From Varroa destructor (taxonomy: Eukaryota; Arthropoda; Arachnida; Mesostigmata; Varroidae), in assembly GCF_002443255.2 (NCBI RefSeq), contig NW_019211457.1, positions 39,531,126 to 39,595,125 on the forward strand: 64,000 nucleotides of DNA. Reading direction: 5' to 3'. Each line of letters begins with the position of its first letter. Positions within the stretch are counted from its first letter, which is position 1. Shown piece by piece: positions 53,741-64,000 of this stretch. A program made the translations under genes and the position numbers. The notes under the pieces are model-generated. The model saw nothing but the letters and a program-made list of their open reading frames with translations, searched no databases and had not been told where the DNA came from.

Positions 53741-55158
53741 CTTTCTTTAATTACTTTTTCTACTTCTTCTATGGTTGTCCTATCTTGCTTCTTTGTTTCC
53801 CTATCGCCTCCTGCTTTTTATCAGCGGATTGTGGTGGACCTGTCGACACTCTCAGATCCATCAACTTGTGCAATCGTCTTTTGCATTCTTCGTTCCGTGT
53901 TTTTTAGTAGGTTGTCATCATTTTCATGTACTTTTATCATATTTTTTTACTTCTCATCAACTGATCTTCACCTTACTCTGTACTAGTTATTACTATCATC
54001 ACCATCAAGATTACTATTTCTCATTTTATCCTCCCTTTACTATTCCAGTAATAATTATATATATATATATTCATTAGTCCTTGTTTTTGTATGATTTTTG
54101 CCAACTTCATTGATATTATCATTATCATCATTATTAGTACTGCATTCATTCTAGTCGTCTTGTCGTATCATTGGAAAGTATAGTAATTTTTAAATATATT
54201 AATATATTTAGATATATAGCGTTATGTATACTAGTATATGTAAATATATGTACCAGTAAATAGATTAATCAAATATGTAGTCTCTAAAACGCCTGAGTCA
54301 CCGTCGCTACTGGTCGTTGATATTTCGTTGATTATTAAGAACCGTGTACATAATTACTGAAGATGTTCTAAATGGCATTCAATAGTTTAGTAAATTCTTT
54401 AATTTCTTCACCATAGACATTCTGCTTCTAATTTTGAAGATCTGTTGACGGCTATATTCATTATACGTTATAGCTAACGCACAGGCATTTCGACTAACGG
54501 GTCAGACATGAGTTCCGGGAATACTTTCCGAGTAATTATATGAGAGGTCTATATATCGAATGTTCTGCTATAATCGCATATGGAGCCCGACACACATACG
54601 CCTAGGTAGGGTAGTCGGTTTAACACATATAAGCTATTCAAGGTAGTATAATAATCTTAATAGGGACTTTATATCTAATAATATTATTAGAAATTGAGAA
54701 GGACGTGAGCTAACTTCGAAATGGCGCGGCGGCTTAACGAGGCAATTGGCAAGTCGTTCGGAAAAATGCTTTTAGTGATGACGCGCTAGTTATTCGGATA
54801 ATTACGTGATTCTCGGATAGTGTCCGCTTACAGTGGAACACGTAACAAAGATGCTATACAAAACTATTAAACAAACAGTTTCTAACTAACACGCGTTTTC
54901 GGTAGTGATTGCTAAACGACCAGCAGCGAGATGATAAAGCATCTACAAATGAGTCGTCCTGAACATCGTTTTGTGTCATCCTCATTCTCCAGATACTTCT
55001 GCTCCTTGCGTTGTTCTCACGCCATTGTCTCATAGGCATTTTACTTTTATCCTCTGCCATATTCACTGCTTGTGTGTATATAATAGTATATTTGTCTCTG
55101 TCGCGGATTCGTTCTTATACTCGTGTCTGTTTATATATAATATTTATTTTTCTTTCTC

Positions 55159-55390
55159 TAACGTCGGCCAAGACCGGGCGCGACGTTATCGGTAGTCCGT
55201 TGTTACCAAATACGCAACGAACTAGCCGATTACGCACCGGACATGATCCATCTGCATCAGTGATCAGTGATCGCCCGTGGATTCGCCCGCAAAACGAGAC
55301 CGGGGTATGGTGCACTCTGGGGTTTCCCATCCCCAGAATCGTACCAATTACCTCGACCACTCGTGCGAGGCTTCCATGGGAAGAAAAATT
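55159..55390. other. GC-rich 230-bp island inside AT-rich DNA; open on both strands
   Basis: It starts with an inverted repeat (TAACGTCG at 55159-55166 and CGACGTTA at 55181-55188). The plus frame S-A-K-T-G-R-D-V-I runs about 75 codons to a TAA near 55400, and a minus frame is also open. A pyrimidine tract precedes it on the plus strand. It could be a terminal exon, a structured RNA or a conserved element; no family is recognised. Confidence 0.2.
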
Positions 55391-56252
55391 ATTGCTTTAA
55401 TTATAAGGTCAGCGCAAAAAATGTTGCTGTTACTATCGCGTCTAGGTATATATATATATTAATTACATCGTTTCTTTATTAAATATGTGGCGCTACATTT
55501 TATAATGGTTGTTTGTCCTTGCATAACACCATTACATTGTATGCGTATAGGTATCTATGCTACTGCGGCGGTATGCTATATAACAATGCCAGAACTCAAG
55601 GAATGAGGACAACTGCATAATCGGACTGACGCGCGGTCCAGCCGGCGTCGTCCTTAACCTCCAGATTGTTCAATTTTTCAGATCGTTTTGTCATACAAAT
55701 GGCGTTGCTTCAGAGTTTTCTGCATAGCCGCCCTGTGCACCTCGCCATAATAATAACGCTAGCATTGAAAGTCGTGTATTGTACGCAATGACGTGCACTT
55801 GTCGCAGTAGGCATGAAGGGGGTTTACTATCGCCTGCTACTACGAGCATGTAGTAGGACTACTACATACGATATTATCATGAGGCAAGGATTGTAAGCGT
55901 AACACTTAACGTAATAGGACGTAAATCATTGTTGCTTATCTTGTATTATTTCATATTATCATATAATTATATACTGTTGACTAGAAGACTCACCGGAGGA
56001 CAAAGTTAACGTCTTTGCGCGGACGCGCTAAATGATTGTAGCATTTATATATATCAACTTATGACGTTCATTAAAAGCATACATGAACGCCGTTGCAAGA
56101 TACACTTACGTGTAGTATAGGTGTACACTTATTTACTGAACTTATTTTGAACAATAATCTTAGTGGTATAATTATAATATCGTTTGTCGCGCTCGTCCTT
56201 TGAGTGTTTCATAGACACGAATCACGAGAGGAGCACTTACTTACTATGGCAT

Positions 56253-56255
56253 TTA

Positions 56256-56286
<31 letters not shown>

Positions 56287-56288
56287 TT
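56253..56288. repeat. (AT)n microsatellite followed by T run
   Basis: About 13 AT units followed by a run of nine or more T. Confidence 0.95.
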
Positions 56289-56700
56289 CATTTAATGCAA
56301 ATAGTAATAAAAATATAGATGATTCTCTACCGGCAAAAGCACGATGATTCTTACTTTGATGGCCCTAAGCTTACCTGTTTAGTCGGCAAAAATGTGATTG
56401 TTATCAGTATATTATTCTATCCGTTATCTCTGTTGATTACTACTGCAGTCATCTCGTTTTGTATATAGTATTGTCTGTACATATATAATCTATATCACAT
56501 ATCATTAATCTACAGGACAACGCTGACCCATCGTTTCGTTCGTTTTTACTTGATCTGGGAACACGCTTGATGCATTATATTGGGCTTTGCCAAACAAACA
56601 CAGACTCTGCCTTTACTATATTAGCACTCGTATCAAAAATCATCATCGTCATTGCTATTTAGTTGTTATTATTATTGTTAGCTAGAAGAGTTAAAGATTC

Positions 56701-58138
56701 GTTGAAAGGAGTTGCCTTGCTTGAATTGTAGCTACTGGGATGGGTATGTTGTCTGGCTGCGATCTGTTTGTCCGTTCGTCAGTCGCTGTCCATTGATTCA
56801 AATGTTACTGCTGTATGTATTTCCCTCTCTCTTCTCACGCACGTTATTTCGTTCTGATCGTTGAGCGGAGCACAGTTTGGCCACAGTCAGACACTAGTGC
56901 TAACCTCTCTCGGCTTTTCTGGCAACAGATGATCTTCGAGGCGGGCCTGCTGCCGGCCGAGAAACGGGGATTGGTAGAGGAGGCCGATCTAGTGAACGTG
57001 CAACCAAAAAGGATGTAGGCGAGCAGCAGTCCGCTGCACAGGAAGCGCACAAAGCGACTCTAAGCGGAAGCTCTTGCGAAGCACTAAATGCGGTGGCCAA
57101 TGAGAGAAACAGTACGCGGGGGATGTAGGAAGTTAGCACACTGTTTTTATGAAGCTCCCCAATTGTCTGGGTGATCGTGTTGTGCCACCTAAGTGTGAGT
57201 CTGAATCTAAGCCTCCCTCGACGCGCAATATGCCAAGTGGCATTAGCGAACGATTTAAAGCTCGTCGGCGTGGGAAGGGTCTCAGATCTGACTACACCTG
57301 CGCATGTTTACACGTGCATAGGGACAGGGGCAATTGAACTACTTAGAACCAGCTCTCCTCTCTTCATTGCTCATATCCCGTACACGCCAGGTCAAGTCGA
57401 CTGGAACCATGGACAGGGGACTGTTGTTCTTTTTAAGGACTCCATTCCTAGGCATTAACCAGTGCAAGTAATTGTTAGCCGTTAAATAGCTGCTGGTCGA
57501 AAAGGAGAGTCGGCACTGGGGATGGGCGGATGATATAGGGCGGATGATATAGGGCGCAATAGTCGAGCACAGTACGCTACTGATCATAGTTATAGCGGTA
57601 GGAGAAAGAGATGAAGACGTTGTTTTTGTTTCTTTCTCTTAAGTGAAATTGTCATTAATGCTATCGTGCAGGTATTTGTAGTTATACTAGTATCAGCAAT
57701 CGTATTTATATTACAAAATCGAGCACCTACAAAATGTGATCAAGCTGCTTGGCAATCTCTCCCAGATGCCAAGCTTCCATATATTTTAAAGTAGAATAAA
57801 GATAATTTGACTAACAGCAATCGCCTCTCTGTCGAGTCCTTTTCACCTAAGTAAGGTCGATCTGGCGAAGGGTGACATCACGCCCAGTAGTCTCTCACAG
57901 TCTTACGTATTGGTAGGCTTCCTGCTCATAGTGTCTGCCCCTGACTATATTATGAAAACACTTACTAGCCAACGTACCACTGAAAAATCTGACAGTATCA
58001 TGAAGCTGGTAAGCTGTTGAAGTACACTGACTCCAAACTCTGTTTCGAAGACACTGTTTCACTTACTCGGTAGAATAACCACCTCACAATAGCTAAATGT
58101 ACGTTCCGTAGACGTCTCGTTCATGGATCACTTTTCAA
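56701..58138. other. Scratch downstream region / possible 3' UTR
   Basis: Contains a GC-richer patch (56,700-57,600) and then AT-rich sequence up to the scratch stop codon. No AATAAA or ATTAAA on the minus strand was noticed close to the stop, so the transcript end is unknown. The 14-bp tandem repeat at 57524-57556 lies here. Confidence 0.4.
57524..57556. repeat. 14-bp tandem repeat, about 2.4 copies
   Basis: The unit gggcggatgatata occurs at 57524-57537 and 57538-57551, followed by a partial gggcg. The copies are identical, so the duplication is recent. Confidence 0.95.
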
Positions 58139-58250
58139 CTATGCTTCAGCCATTGATGAGAAGGAATTTGAGCTTACATCATCCTTGGTCTGACACGCCG
58201 ATTCAAGATGTTTGTTAAGATAACTCTTTAAAGCGAAACTTTTATCGCAC
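58139..58250 (-). CDS. scrt: scratch last coding exon: finger 5 and C-terminal tail
   Basis: 112 bp (1+111), too short to stand out as an open frame. The acceptor is TTACTTAG (AG at 58252-58251). The first base completes an Arg codon with the previous exon, then C-D-K-S-F-A-L-K-S-Y-L-N-K-H-L-E-S-A-C. This is the conserved atypical last finger of Scratch/Snail proteins, with Cys as the final ligand. The tail Q-T-K-D-D-V and a Ser-rich end lead to TAG at 58141-58139. Exact homology to the family plus phase agreement make this firm. Confidence 0.95.
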
Positions 58251-58320
58251 CTAAGTAATAAAGCCCATTATAATATTCGATGAATATTGTTATATTTGTC
58301 GGTTGTCATGGTGTTCACGT

Positions 58321-58355
<35 letters not shown>

Positions 58356-59302
58356 TGTTGTTGCACCGAAGTCCACGACGTTTCATTACACCGAAAAAAG
58401 ACAGACAAAATAAAGCAAACCAGCGATCCGATTAATAGCACTCTCGTTGCTCTCTAAATCCCTTTTCCCACTCACTCGCACGCATACAGACACACGCAGA
58501 GCTCCTGACGGTATTCTACTCATATATCTCGCCTAATGAAAGCAGTGATCAAGAGTCAAGTTAACAGAAAAGAAGCGGCCTTGGCATTGACCGCCCGGCC
58601 ACTGACTATGGTCAGACTCTGCAGGTGCCGCTTCTGCGCAGTAGTAGAAACGGGAGGGGATAGCGGGCGAGAACCACCGAAAGAGGAATAACTAAATAGC
58701 AGGCAATCGTCGCCGAGTATTCATGGCGGAAGGCCATGTTCTTTGATGTTTACGCAGCTCGCCTGCTAGCCGCTTCGTCCGGCCCAGCTCGCTCCGACTC
58801 CGCCCGGGGCCCCTCCGTCTAGCGTGTTCGCGGCGGTAAGCTGTGCGGCAACGGCTGGGAACGAAGTCGCCGCAGGCAGGCCAGTCAGCCATCAAGGTGG
58901 TAAGCCGCTGTCAGCAGCGTTTTCCTGGCAGTGCTGATCTAACTACTCTTTGCGAGTGCCACTCCTTGGTGCTGTTGCATTATATCGTAGGTTGTGCGTT
59001 GCTCAACAACGGCCATCAACGCTTTGTGCCATAACTAAGAGTTACGGTTAAAACGAAAGCACAACGTTACCCTTCGGAGTTGTCTTCATCTAAGCCAAGT
59101 TTCTTGACCAGCTGAAGCGCAATTGAACTGATGCGAGCTTCAAGAAGCAAAGCGCTTATGTGCCTGTATATCCATACTGCCCACTTTCCGATAATGTAGT
59201 CGGCGTTTCCATCCAGAGATACCTACTACTTTTGTTATATACCTATTCCAGTTAACTGCTATAGACGATATATATATGTTCGCTGAAGTAGGCTTGACCT
59301 AC
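58251..59302 (-). other. scratch intron (1052 bp)
   Basis: Bounded by GTAGGT and TTAG. It includes the (GTC)n repeat and a GC-richer patch at about 58,590-59,030 with small chance frames. Confidence 0.85.
58321..58363. repeat. (GTC)n then (GTT)n microsatellite in scratch intron
   Basis: About 11 GTC units followed by three GTT units, located in the scratch intron about 70 bases 5' (in transcript sense) of the last exon's acceptor. Confidence 0.95.
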
Positions 59303-59538
59303 CTGGGACACTGGAAATGCTTCGAAGTGGAATGTGTCTGCATGTGCGCTCGGAGGTTGGAGCGATCGGCGAATGCCTTTCCGCACTGGACGCAGGCGAA
59401 GGGCTTCTCGCCGGTGTGCGATCGCATGTGGCCCTGCAGCAGCCACGGACGCGAGAACGCCTTGCCACACATCTCGCACTTGTGACTCAGGTTGTGGGTG
59501 AGGATGTGCATTGCCAGTGCTGGCATCGACACGTACAC
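59303..59538 (-). CDS. scrt: scratch exon: rest of finger 2, fingers 3 and 4, start of finger 5
   Basis: 236 bp (78 codons plus 2 bases). The acceptor TTTTATAG ends at 59539 and the donor CCCAG|GTAGGT starts at 59302. It encodes [15 protein letters not shown] (finger 2 end), finger 3 ([21 protein letters not shown]), the TGEKPF linker, finger 4 ([21 protein letters not shown]) and K-H-F-Q-C-P, the first Cys of finger 5. All Cys and His ligands are present. An apparent TAG in frame directly after the exon is part of the donor, not a real stop. Confidence 0.95.
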
Positions 59539-60884
59539 CTATAAAAGGTATACGCATTGAGACAATTAGTTCGTCTAGATGAAAAGAAAAGATTGAATTG
59601 ATTTAGCTGGAAACAAAAAAAAACAACGCGCAACATGGTTACTGTCGGAGCATCGGCAGAAATATCTTAAAGGGGTGCCAATGACGACTGCCGCCACGCT
59701 ACTATCGTAGATAGATGACAATAGCCTTGTGTAGCTAGTTCGTGACACTGGGATACAGGGTTGACATACGAAGGCAGTCCATGAAAAAAGCGCGGGCATT
59801 GAATCAGTGGGTCTGGCATGCAGGACCACTTGTGTGCTGGCCCCTCATCTATCTGTCTACACTCAGTTGAAACGGCACCACTTCCACCCCCCTTAGTTCA
59901 TCTCCAGTTTGTGCGACCAGTAAAGCCAGCACTGATCGAGCAACAAGCCAGCCACAAGGCACCAACGCTCAGTCAGCGATGGACATCCCCGAGCGTAGTC
60001 GGCCTAACCGGATACTTTGTCCGCCACACCATCGTTCTACTACTCGTTCTGGTCGGTTAACGTTGAAATGTGTAAAGCTTGCTACAAATTCCATGAATAG
60101 GGAAACGAGACAAGAAGGACGCGCGACCCTCGTCGGTCGCTACGTCGCCCAGCGAACAGCGTTACGGAAACAGGGCCGCGTGTGTATGTGCGTGTGCATG
60201 TGCGTGTGTCTGTGATCTCAAGAACCTAGGCCCAAGCCAAGATCAAGACGCTAACGGGGTGCGTGCTTTGAAGGAACTGGTTAGGGAGCAGCACCGATTT
60301 CGCAGCAAAAGCCGTAGACAGGAAAAGCAGTAACAAAAGCAGTGGGTTTTCCTAAAAAATATCGGTTGCCGTATAACGAAGCGCGGATGGTGACACTCGT
60401 TTGCGAAGCTATCCGCATCTAACGGCCAGTTCATCGTCGTGGCGTAGCTCAGAAGCGCAATCGTGTAACCGTGAACCGACTCAACAAAACAGTAAAAGAG
60501 GCCTTAGCGCCAAATCCCCCTCTACGAATGTCAAAGGTTACCAAGTTAGCGAAGGGTAGGTTGATTCTGGCTGCTTGGGGAAACACAGACAGGCTATCCA
60601 CATGTATTGTGTATACTGTGAAACAGCAAGCACATATACATCTGAATACAGGCATATATTTATGCTCAGGAAACATAATACATGTGCTCAAAAACTTCAA
60701 AGGCCAAAACTTACCAACGACCAACAAAGACGCCTTTGACATTGACAGTGAGCACCAGTCTTTGTTAGCCCTCTCACGCTAGCGGCGACCCTACTAGCAC
60801 GGTCACATCGACTGATACTACTATAATAACTACTGGCACAAGCCAGCTATATTGCACAATCTGACCCGCCGAACTCGCACGTAC
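59539..60884 (-). other. scratch intron (1346 bp), interrupts finger 2
   Basis: Bounded by GTACGT and TATAG, splitting finger 2 directly after C-P-T-C-D-K. Plus-strand frames at 59818-60060 and 60471-60782 lie inside and look like chance. Confidence 0.85.
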
Positions 60885-61729
60885 CTTGTCACAAGTCGGA
60901 CACTTTTTGGCGAGCTGAGAGTCGGGGCTCCTGTGGGTCTGCTTGTGTCTCGAGAGGTTGGAGGAAGTTGCGTAGTGCTTGCCGCACTCCAGGCACACAT
61001 ACTTGCCACTCGATGGACTCGACGAACGTTCACTATCCGATGAGCAGTTACTGGCTGACGATGAATAGAGGCGACGCTTGCTTCGCGCGCTGCGGCCGTC
61101 GCTAATAACTCCGGCACTGCCATTTCCTGTTCCACCGATCCCGCCACCGCCAGGTCCACTTGGCGGACTTGGGCTAGGTGTTGCTTCACGAAGATCGCGC
61201 AACGTCGGAAGCAGAGCGGCCGTCGACGTCGGCGATGGAGGGCCACTATGGCTGTTGTTGCTGTGGCCGCCACTGCTGTTGCTGCTGATACTGCTGTTCG
61301 TTGTAAAACTGTTCGTTGTTGTTGACGTCGTCGTCAATACCGTCGTCACGGCCAACAGATTCGGTGTCGCCGATCGCGACGAACTGATTGTTGAAGCAGC
61401 CGTGGAAGACGTTGTAGCCGATAGCACGTCTGCTCGGGGCGTCGACGCCGGTGGTAAATCGTCGCTTTGACAAGGACCCCGTGCCTCGGCCACTGCTTTA
61501 GCGAAGAACGTGCGCTCAATGCCATTCAAGTCGAACACGGAGTCGTGGGCTGTCGTTAGCTGGTGGTATGTCTTGGCAGGTGGCTGCGTAACGCGTGTGA
61601 CCGCCGTTGGATCCGACGAGAATTGCTGTGAATCGCGAGGGCTGGCAGCTGGTGAAATTGGGCCCGCCAAACCCGTCTGAGGGTTGTAGTCTGAAGGAAT
61701 ATAGAGTCTGGGCGAGGCGCATGCGTAAT
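60885..61729 (-). CDS. scrt: scratch exon: low-complexity linker, finger 1, start of finger 2
   Basis: 845 bp (2+843). The acceptor has an excellent pyrimidine tract ending TCTCTTGCAG (AG at 61731-61730), and the donor is GACAAG|GTACGT (60884). It encodes an A-S-P-R-L-Y start, long Ser/Thr/Asn runs, a Pro-Ser and Gly-rich segment and a basic patch (SKRRLYSS). Finger 1 (C-x2-C...H-x3-H, YATSSNLSRHKQTH) follows, then S-Q-L-A-K-K-C-P-T-C-D-K, the first half of finger 2. The open frame continues upstream of the acceptor to an ATG at 61808, but that part is intron by the splice signal. The entry phase needs one base from an earlier exon. Confidence 0.93.
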
Positions 61730-62811
61730 CTGCAAGAGAACGCAAAGAAGAACGAGCATCGTTAGGGAATACGACAAGTTTTAGAAATCTTTTAGCTATG
61801 TTCTCCATGGCATTATTTAATGTAATATATAATGTTTACATTATGCTATATAATGTAATTGGTTTGCCCGGGCATTGGATGACCACCATGCAAATTGTGC
61901 TACGTGTCGTAATAGTGATTAGCAAATGGGTAACTTCTTGTTTGCAGTTAGACGTCCAATACTTTATTGGTATAAGGCTAACACAGTGCCTGCTAATGCG
62001 CATCTGTTATAGAATTAATGAAACCCTTTCATTGAGACTCTTCTATACGCAACTAAGTAATTTAGATATACATGCACTTCGTCTCCATTTCGCCTAATTT
62101 GCGTTGTTCTCCTTTATGAGACGACACCGCCAGCAATAGCAGCAGTTGCTTTTCTCAAGCGCCATCCACTAAGACCATATCTGTCAGGTGCTTTATGGCC
62201 TTCAGTTTGCCTTTGTCAATAGGCAACGTTGCTACAAAACGCTTAGCGCCAACGTATTTTTTGCTGTTTCCATGACAATGAAGCCTTCAGTCCGTTTTCA
62301 TAGACCCGGTAATTATATACCGGGAATAGTACATAAATCCACAAGCGATTGTCATTGGTTGTCATGGTCGTTTCAACTATGCTTTCTATAGCATGTCGCT
62401 TCCTCGATCTCGAATCGTACCATCCGGGGCAGTGATGACGGCGGTCCCATGCCGACTCCGTTTGCCTTCGTTTCGCAGTGCCTGATTCTGAGCCTGACAG
62501 ATCGCAAACCCCAACCCCGTCGCGCCTTCACTACGTGTTCTTCTCGTTTCTTCCTTAAACCCTTGAAATGTTGTCCCTGGTGCACGCTCTTTATGCCGAA
62601 TGGTAACATCGCCCAGGAGTGTCGATTGTGGTGGTCTATAGTGGAGTAAGTTTCTTTACCAGCGTCTCTTCTACTCTTCGATATCATTGACAGCGGCTGC
62701 TGAGCGCGGGGTGCCAGCTACAACTCGACTGCTGACCAAAAACAAGTTTGGATGTTTCTACCGCTAATACTACTGCTATTAATGCGTTCGCTCGTATGAT
62801 ACGACGGCTGC

Positions 62812-63150
62812 TTGAAGCCCAACTGCAGCTGCAGCAAGATCCTCCATAGCAACAGTCATGGTTGCGATGGGGGTGACGGGGCCAGTACTAACCGCAATGT
62901 GCGTCGCTCGAAAGGGAGCTGCCGCAGTGAAAGACGCAAATTACGAACTCCTTGGCCATCCCGGTATTCTTTATTGAATTACACTCCGGAACGGATGAGG
63001 AGGGCAGATCAAGGAGAGAGGCCGAGTGGCGCCTATAGTCACAAAACCAATCACAATTATTTCGAGCCCATATCTTCATCGCAGCAGTTGCAGGGCAAGC
63101 CGGATACAGCCAGCTCCGGATATGAGTCATTCAACTCAATTGTACTCTAA
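62812..63150 (+). other. Candidate C-terminal coding segment on plus strand (weak)
   Basis: A plus-strand frame runs to TAA at 63148-63150, encoding a Ser/Arg/Asn-rich, probably disordered chain ending G-Y-E-S-F-N-S-I-V-L. A possible acceptor lies at ACTGCAG just upstream. A preceding open stretch (about 62389-62643, between TTTCTATAG and GTAAGT) is phase-compatible. No family is recognised, and frames of this length occur by chance elsewhere in the window. Confidence 0.15.
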
Positions 63151-63391
63151 TCTCTTGTACCCCTCCCAGCTACTGTTAGCCCGATAGCTCGCATTTTACA
63201 GCCTTCCCGTATTCAATTCCCAGATATGCTTGCTGTCTGTTTTATGTTTCCTTCGGTGTCTGAACAGCTAAAGTTAACCATCTCAAGTCACGTCCTTTGG
63301 GAGCGACAAAGTTTGTTGGTTAGTTCGGTTGACGATACGTGTGATACAATACGCACCGTACTTGCGCAAGTTCAGTTTCGATCGGTTGGGC

Positions 63392-63835
63392 TCAATAACT
63401 GCTTGATAATAATAATAGTAAACGATAGAAATATCTACTCAAAAATATACGGGGTGACAAACGCACTCGTCTACCCTTAAATGTATACCACACAGAATGA
63501 TCGTCATTTTTCCCGCTGTACAGATTTTTGCCATTTGTCTCTTTGTTCGTAAATTCAGATCCTTGTTTCCCCCTTCCTTTTGCGACTTTCCACGTATTCA
63601 TTCCTCGACAAGTATAAGTACATAACAACATAAGTGGAAAAGTTAAAAGAACCGGGTAAACTAATGAGAGAACGAGAAATGAAAAAGTGACGAGTAGACT
63701 TTTGCAGAGCATGCCACTCGTCTTTTTTAAACTGAAATTGCCTTCCGTTACCGCTGTAGTGTTTCTGACTGCCTCTTGGTCTTCGTCGTCGTCGTCGTCA
63801 TCTTCTTCAGAGTCCCCCCCCCTCCCCCCGGCCAA
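63392..63835 (-). other. Unrecognised frame: acidic run plus hydrophobic segments (weak)
   Basis: A minus-strand frame of 147 codons without an ATG at its 5' end. It has Asp/Glu repeats from the (GAC)n microsatellite, then a long hydrophobic stretch (SLLVTFSFLVLSLVYPVLL) that could be a membrane segment, and a basic C-terminus. The hydrophobic part is coded by pyrimidine-rich DNA. A GTAAGT donor-like site lies at its 5' side. It is probably chance. Confidence 0.12.
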
Positions 63836-64000
63836 CTTACATGCTCGCTTGACCGCTTACCACTACGTGTCGTTTCCCATTCCATAATCAAAGGAAGCGA
63901 GCAGCTATGAAGGTTCGGCAGAGAAAGGAGGGTAGTAGTCTATCCGCTTCTCGTATATGCCCGTCTGTACGTAGGACCAATTTCTATTCGTTTGCACGCC

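Larger units (their letters stand above)
53741..56700. other. AT-rich flank downstream of scratch
   Basis: T- and AT-rich sequence with many ATC/ATT words and (AT)n repeats near 54058-54071, 55446-55461 and 56253-56279. A 230-bp GC-rich island (55159-55390) is embedded. Part may be scratch 3' UTR if that is long, but no polyadenylation site could be fixed. Confidence 0.5.
58139..61729 (-). other. scrt: Gene locus: scratch (Snail-superfamily zinc-finger repressor), 3' part
   Basis: Three minus-strand exons (61729-60885, 59538-59303, 58250-58139) encode about 396 C-terminal residues: a long Ser/Thr/Gly/Pro-rich linker, then five zinc fingers, then a short tail and TAG. Fingers read [74 protein letters not shown] and C..CDKSFALKSYLNKH. 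The [20 protein letters not shown] and [13 protein letters not shown] runs distinguish Scratch from Snail and Slug. Scratch proteins are neural nuclear repressors that bind E-box-like CAGGTG and recruit corepressors through an N-terminal SNAG motif. No SNAG-coding exon was found between 61,730 and 64,000, so it is presumably further right. Confidence 0.95.
61730..64000 (-). other. scratch upstream intron (inferred), right edge
   Basis: The region is 5' of the scratch linker exon. No minus-strand ATG followed by a SNAG-like P-R-S-F was found. It includes two unproven open frames listed separately, an AT-rich inverted-repeat-like patch near 61805-61860, and a (GTC)n run near 63785-63800. Confidence 0.5.

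Noticed and set aside
59299..59302. Apparent stop codon (TAG) directly after scratch finger 4
   Set aside because: It is part of the splice donor GTAGGT. The next exon at 58250 continues finger 5 in phase.
60471..60782. 103-codon plus-strand frame in the scratch intron
   Set aside because: It is antisense within an intron, with no domain or splice context.
61730..61808. ATG at 61808 as the scratch start codon
   Set aside because: The frame between 61808 and 61730 is intronic: it includes the pyrimidine tract and AG of a strong acceptor, and the residues are not Scratch-like.
63711..63740. SNAG-like M-P-L-V-F-F-K at a plus-strand ATG
   Set aside because: It is on the wrong strand for scratch and lacks the R-S-F core of the SNAG motif.

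Overview
The window is eukaryotic DNA, almost certainly from an arthropod. Coding sequence is split into short exons with GT-AG introns, there are many AT and trinucleotide microsatellites, and two animal gene families are recognisable. A parasitiform mite or tick is my best guess, from the chelicerate-like secreted heme peroxidase and the tRNA-derived repeat remnants, but the species cannot be proved from the sequence.

Left edge (436 to about 11,460, minus strand): the 5' part of a secreted animal heme peroxidase gene. Six coding pieces chain with consistent splice phases: a tiny start exon (best candidate 11443-11459), a signal-peptide exon (8361-8521), a short prodomain exon (2713-2848), the distal-heme exon (1449-1909), the Ca-binding exon (896-1209) and the catalytic-Arg exon (436-727). 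The gene continues off the left end, where the proximal-His exon must lie.

Right edge (58,139 to at least 61,729, minus strand): the 3' part of scratch (scrt), a Snail-superfamily neural repressor. Three exons carry all five C2H2-type fingers and the stop codon. The 5' exon with the N-terminal SNAG motif was not found and probably lies beyond 64,000.

Between them (about 11.5 to 58.1 kb) lies some 46 kb in which I recognise no gene. It alternates AT-rich stretches with GC- and CpG-richer blocks (about 17.3-19.2, 20.0-26.3, 29.7-36.4, 39.0-43.8, 46.1-47.7 and 51.6-53.7 kb). These blocks hold open frames of up to about 200 codons that look like chance, plus GA-rich purine tracts and one diverged 274-bp tandem duplication. 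The area 49.7-56.3 kb carries a cluster of (AT)n repeats. A gene-poor flank beside a neural transcription factor is a plausible place for regulatory DNA, but that is inference.

The two genes share a strand but no evident pathway: one product is secreted, the other is a nuclear repressor. Several weaker candidate exons are listed with low confidence. No intact transposon, rRNA, intact tRNA, CRISPR array or prokaryotic feature was seen.
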